The translations under genes were made by a program, and so were the position numbers. The notes below the pieces were generated by a model. The model worked only from the letters and a program-made list of their open reading frames with translations. It made no database searches and was not told where the DNA came from. Below, piece by piece: positions 49,996 through 50,138 of a stretch of DNA of 50,138 nucleotides (positions are counted from its first letter, which is position 1; each line of letters starts with the position of its first letter). Where the stretch lies: assembly GCA_020831885.1 (NCBI GenBank), contig JAFIFU010000023.1, positions 1-50,138 of the forward strand, given 5' to 3'. The stretch is from Ectothiorhodospiraceae bacterium (GTDB lineage: Bacteria > Pseudomonadota > Gammaproteobacteria > Nitrococcales > Aquisalimonadaceae).

Positions 49996-50019
49996 ATTTA
50001 GGACCGATCGGTCCTAAAT
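49996..50019. promoter_or_regulatory. TetR operator upstream of its own gene
   Basis: A perfect 24-bp palindrome, ATTTAGGACCGA / TCGGTCCTAAAT, 30-53 bp upstream of the tetR ATG. It shares the ACCGATCGGT centre with the AhpD-like operator. Confidence 0.85.
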
Positions 50020-50095
50020 GCAAGCCGGTGTTCCGGTTGCCGGAAAAGCTGCGGCGCCACCCGAGGAATGGACGGCGCCGCGGTTGAACTGGCGT

Positions 50096-50138
50096 GGGGG
50101 GGGGGGGGGGGGCGCGGGGGGGGGCGGGGGGGGGGGGG
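50096..50138. other. Poly-G tail, probable sequencing artefact
   Basis: Almost only G with two isolated C positions at the very end of the window. It has no biological parallel in the rest of the sequence and matches dark-cycle G calls at the end of reads. Confidence 0.85.

Overview
The window is about 50 kb of high-GC DNA carrying 45 protein genes and one tRNA. Gene content points to a Gram-negative gammaproteobacterium: a fimT-fimU-pilV-pilW-pilX-pilY1-pilY2-pilE minor pilin operon in the Pseudomonas order, a fused indolepyruvate:ferredoxin oxidoreductase, ProQ, a phasin, a TRAP transporter and several c-di-GMP proteins. An environmental, perhaps halophilic or Ectothiorhodospiraceae-like bacterium is a guess. 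The right edge dissolves into an almost pure G run (50096-50138), so it is probably a contig end.

Layout. 1-196: REP palindromes. 216-3043 (minus): ilvD and trhO. 3097-7626 (plus): a tight operon of a zinc-ribbon protein, an ABC ATPase, a large FtsX-type permease and an AttH/CrtC-like lipocalin protein. 7690-11196 (minus): indolepyruvate oxidoreductase. 11534-14638: a TRAP transporter whose membrane genes (dctQM) converge on its binding-protein gene (dctP). 14887-18757: a diguanylate cyclase and a DUF6351 lipoprotein. 18865-24905: TRIC channel, ProQ, Zn-peptidase, small membrane protein, a putative ion transporter, a YdjM-like protein, a block of six REP palindromes and uppP. 25129-32609: the minor pilin/PilY1 operon, followed by tRNA-Thr(CGT). 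32738-35782: a YqjD/YqjE/YqjK-like membrane operon, a histone-deacetylase-like amidohydrolase and a phasin. 35913-38833: a c-di-GMP-responsive cellulose-synthase-like glycosyltransferase with BcsS. 39017-44896: PRC-barrel and PGPGW-like proteins, then a kinase / response regulator / kinase operon converging on a PAS-GGDEF-EAL-REC protein. 45202-49966: a Cys-Cys membrane protein, a DUF3179 protein, a permuted papain-like hydrolase, a haloacid dehalogenase, an AhpD-like protein and a TetR repressor with two matching operators.

Two themes run through the window. One is c-di-GMP and surface behaviour: type IV pili with PilY1, a diguanylate cyclase, a PilZ-type polysaccharide synthase, and an EAL/REC protein next to a multi-kinase phosphorelay. 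The other is non-autonomous repeats. There are two REP classes arranged in alternation, a 189-bp element with 28-bp terminal inverted repeats that encloses a REP pair, and a separate modular MITE-like family whose terminal motif (GGAAGCACTGATCTATTCCC) recurs in the 5' leaders of several genes. In one case it supplies the annotated start codon and in another a stop codon. I see no CRISPR array, phage, integrase or transposase gene. The most novel material is the repeat family, the BcsB-less glycosyltransferase/BcsS pair and the kinase-regulator-kinase cluster.
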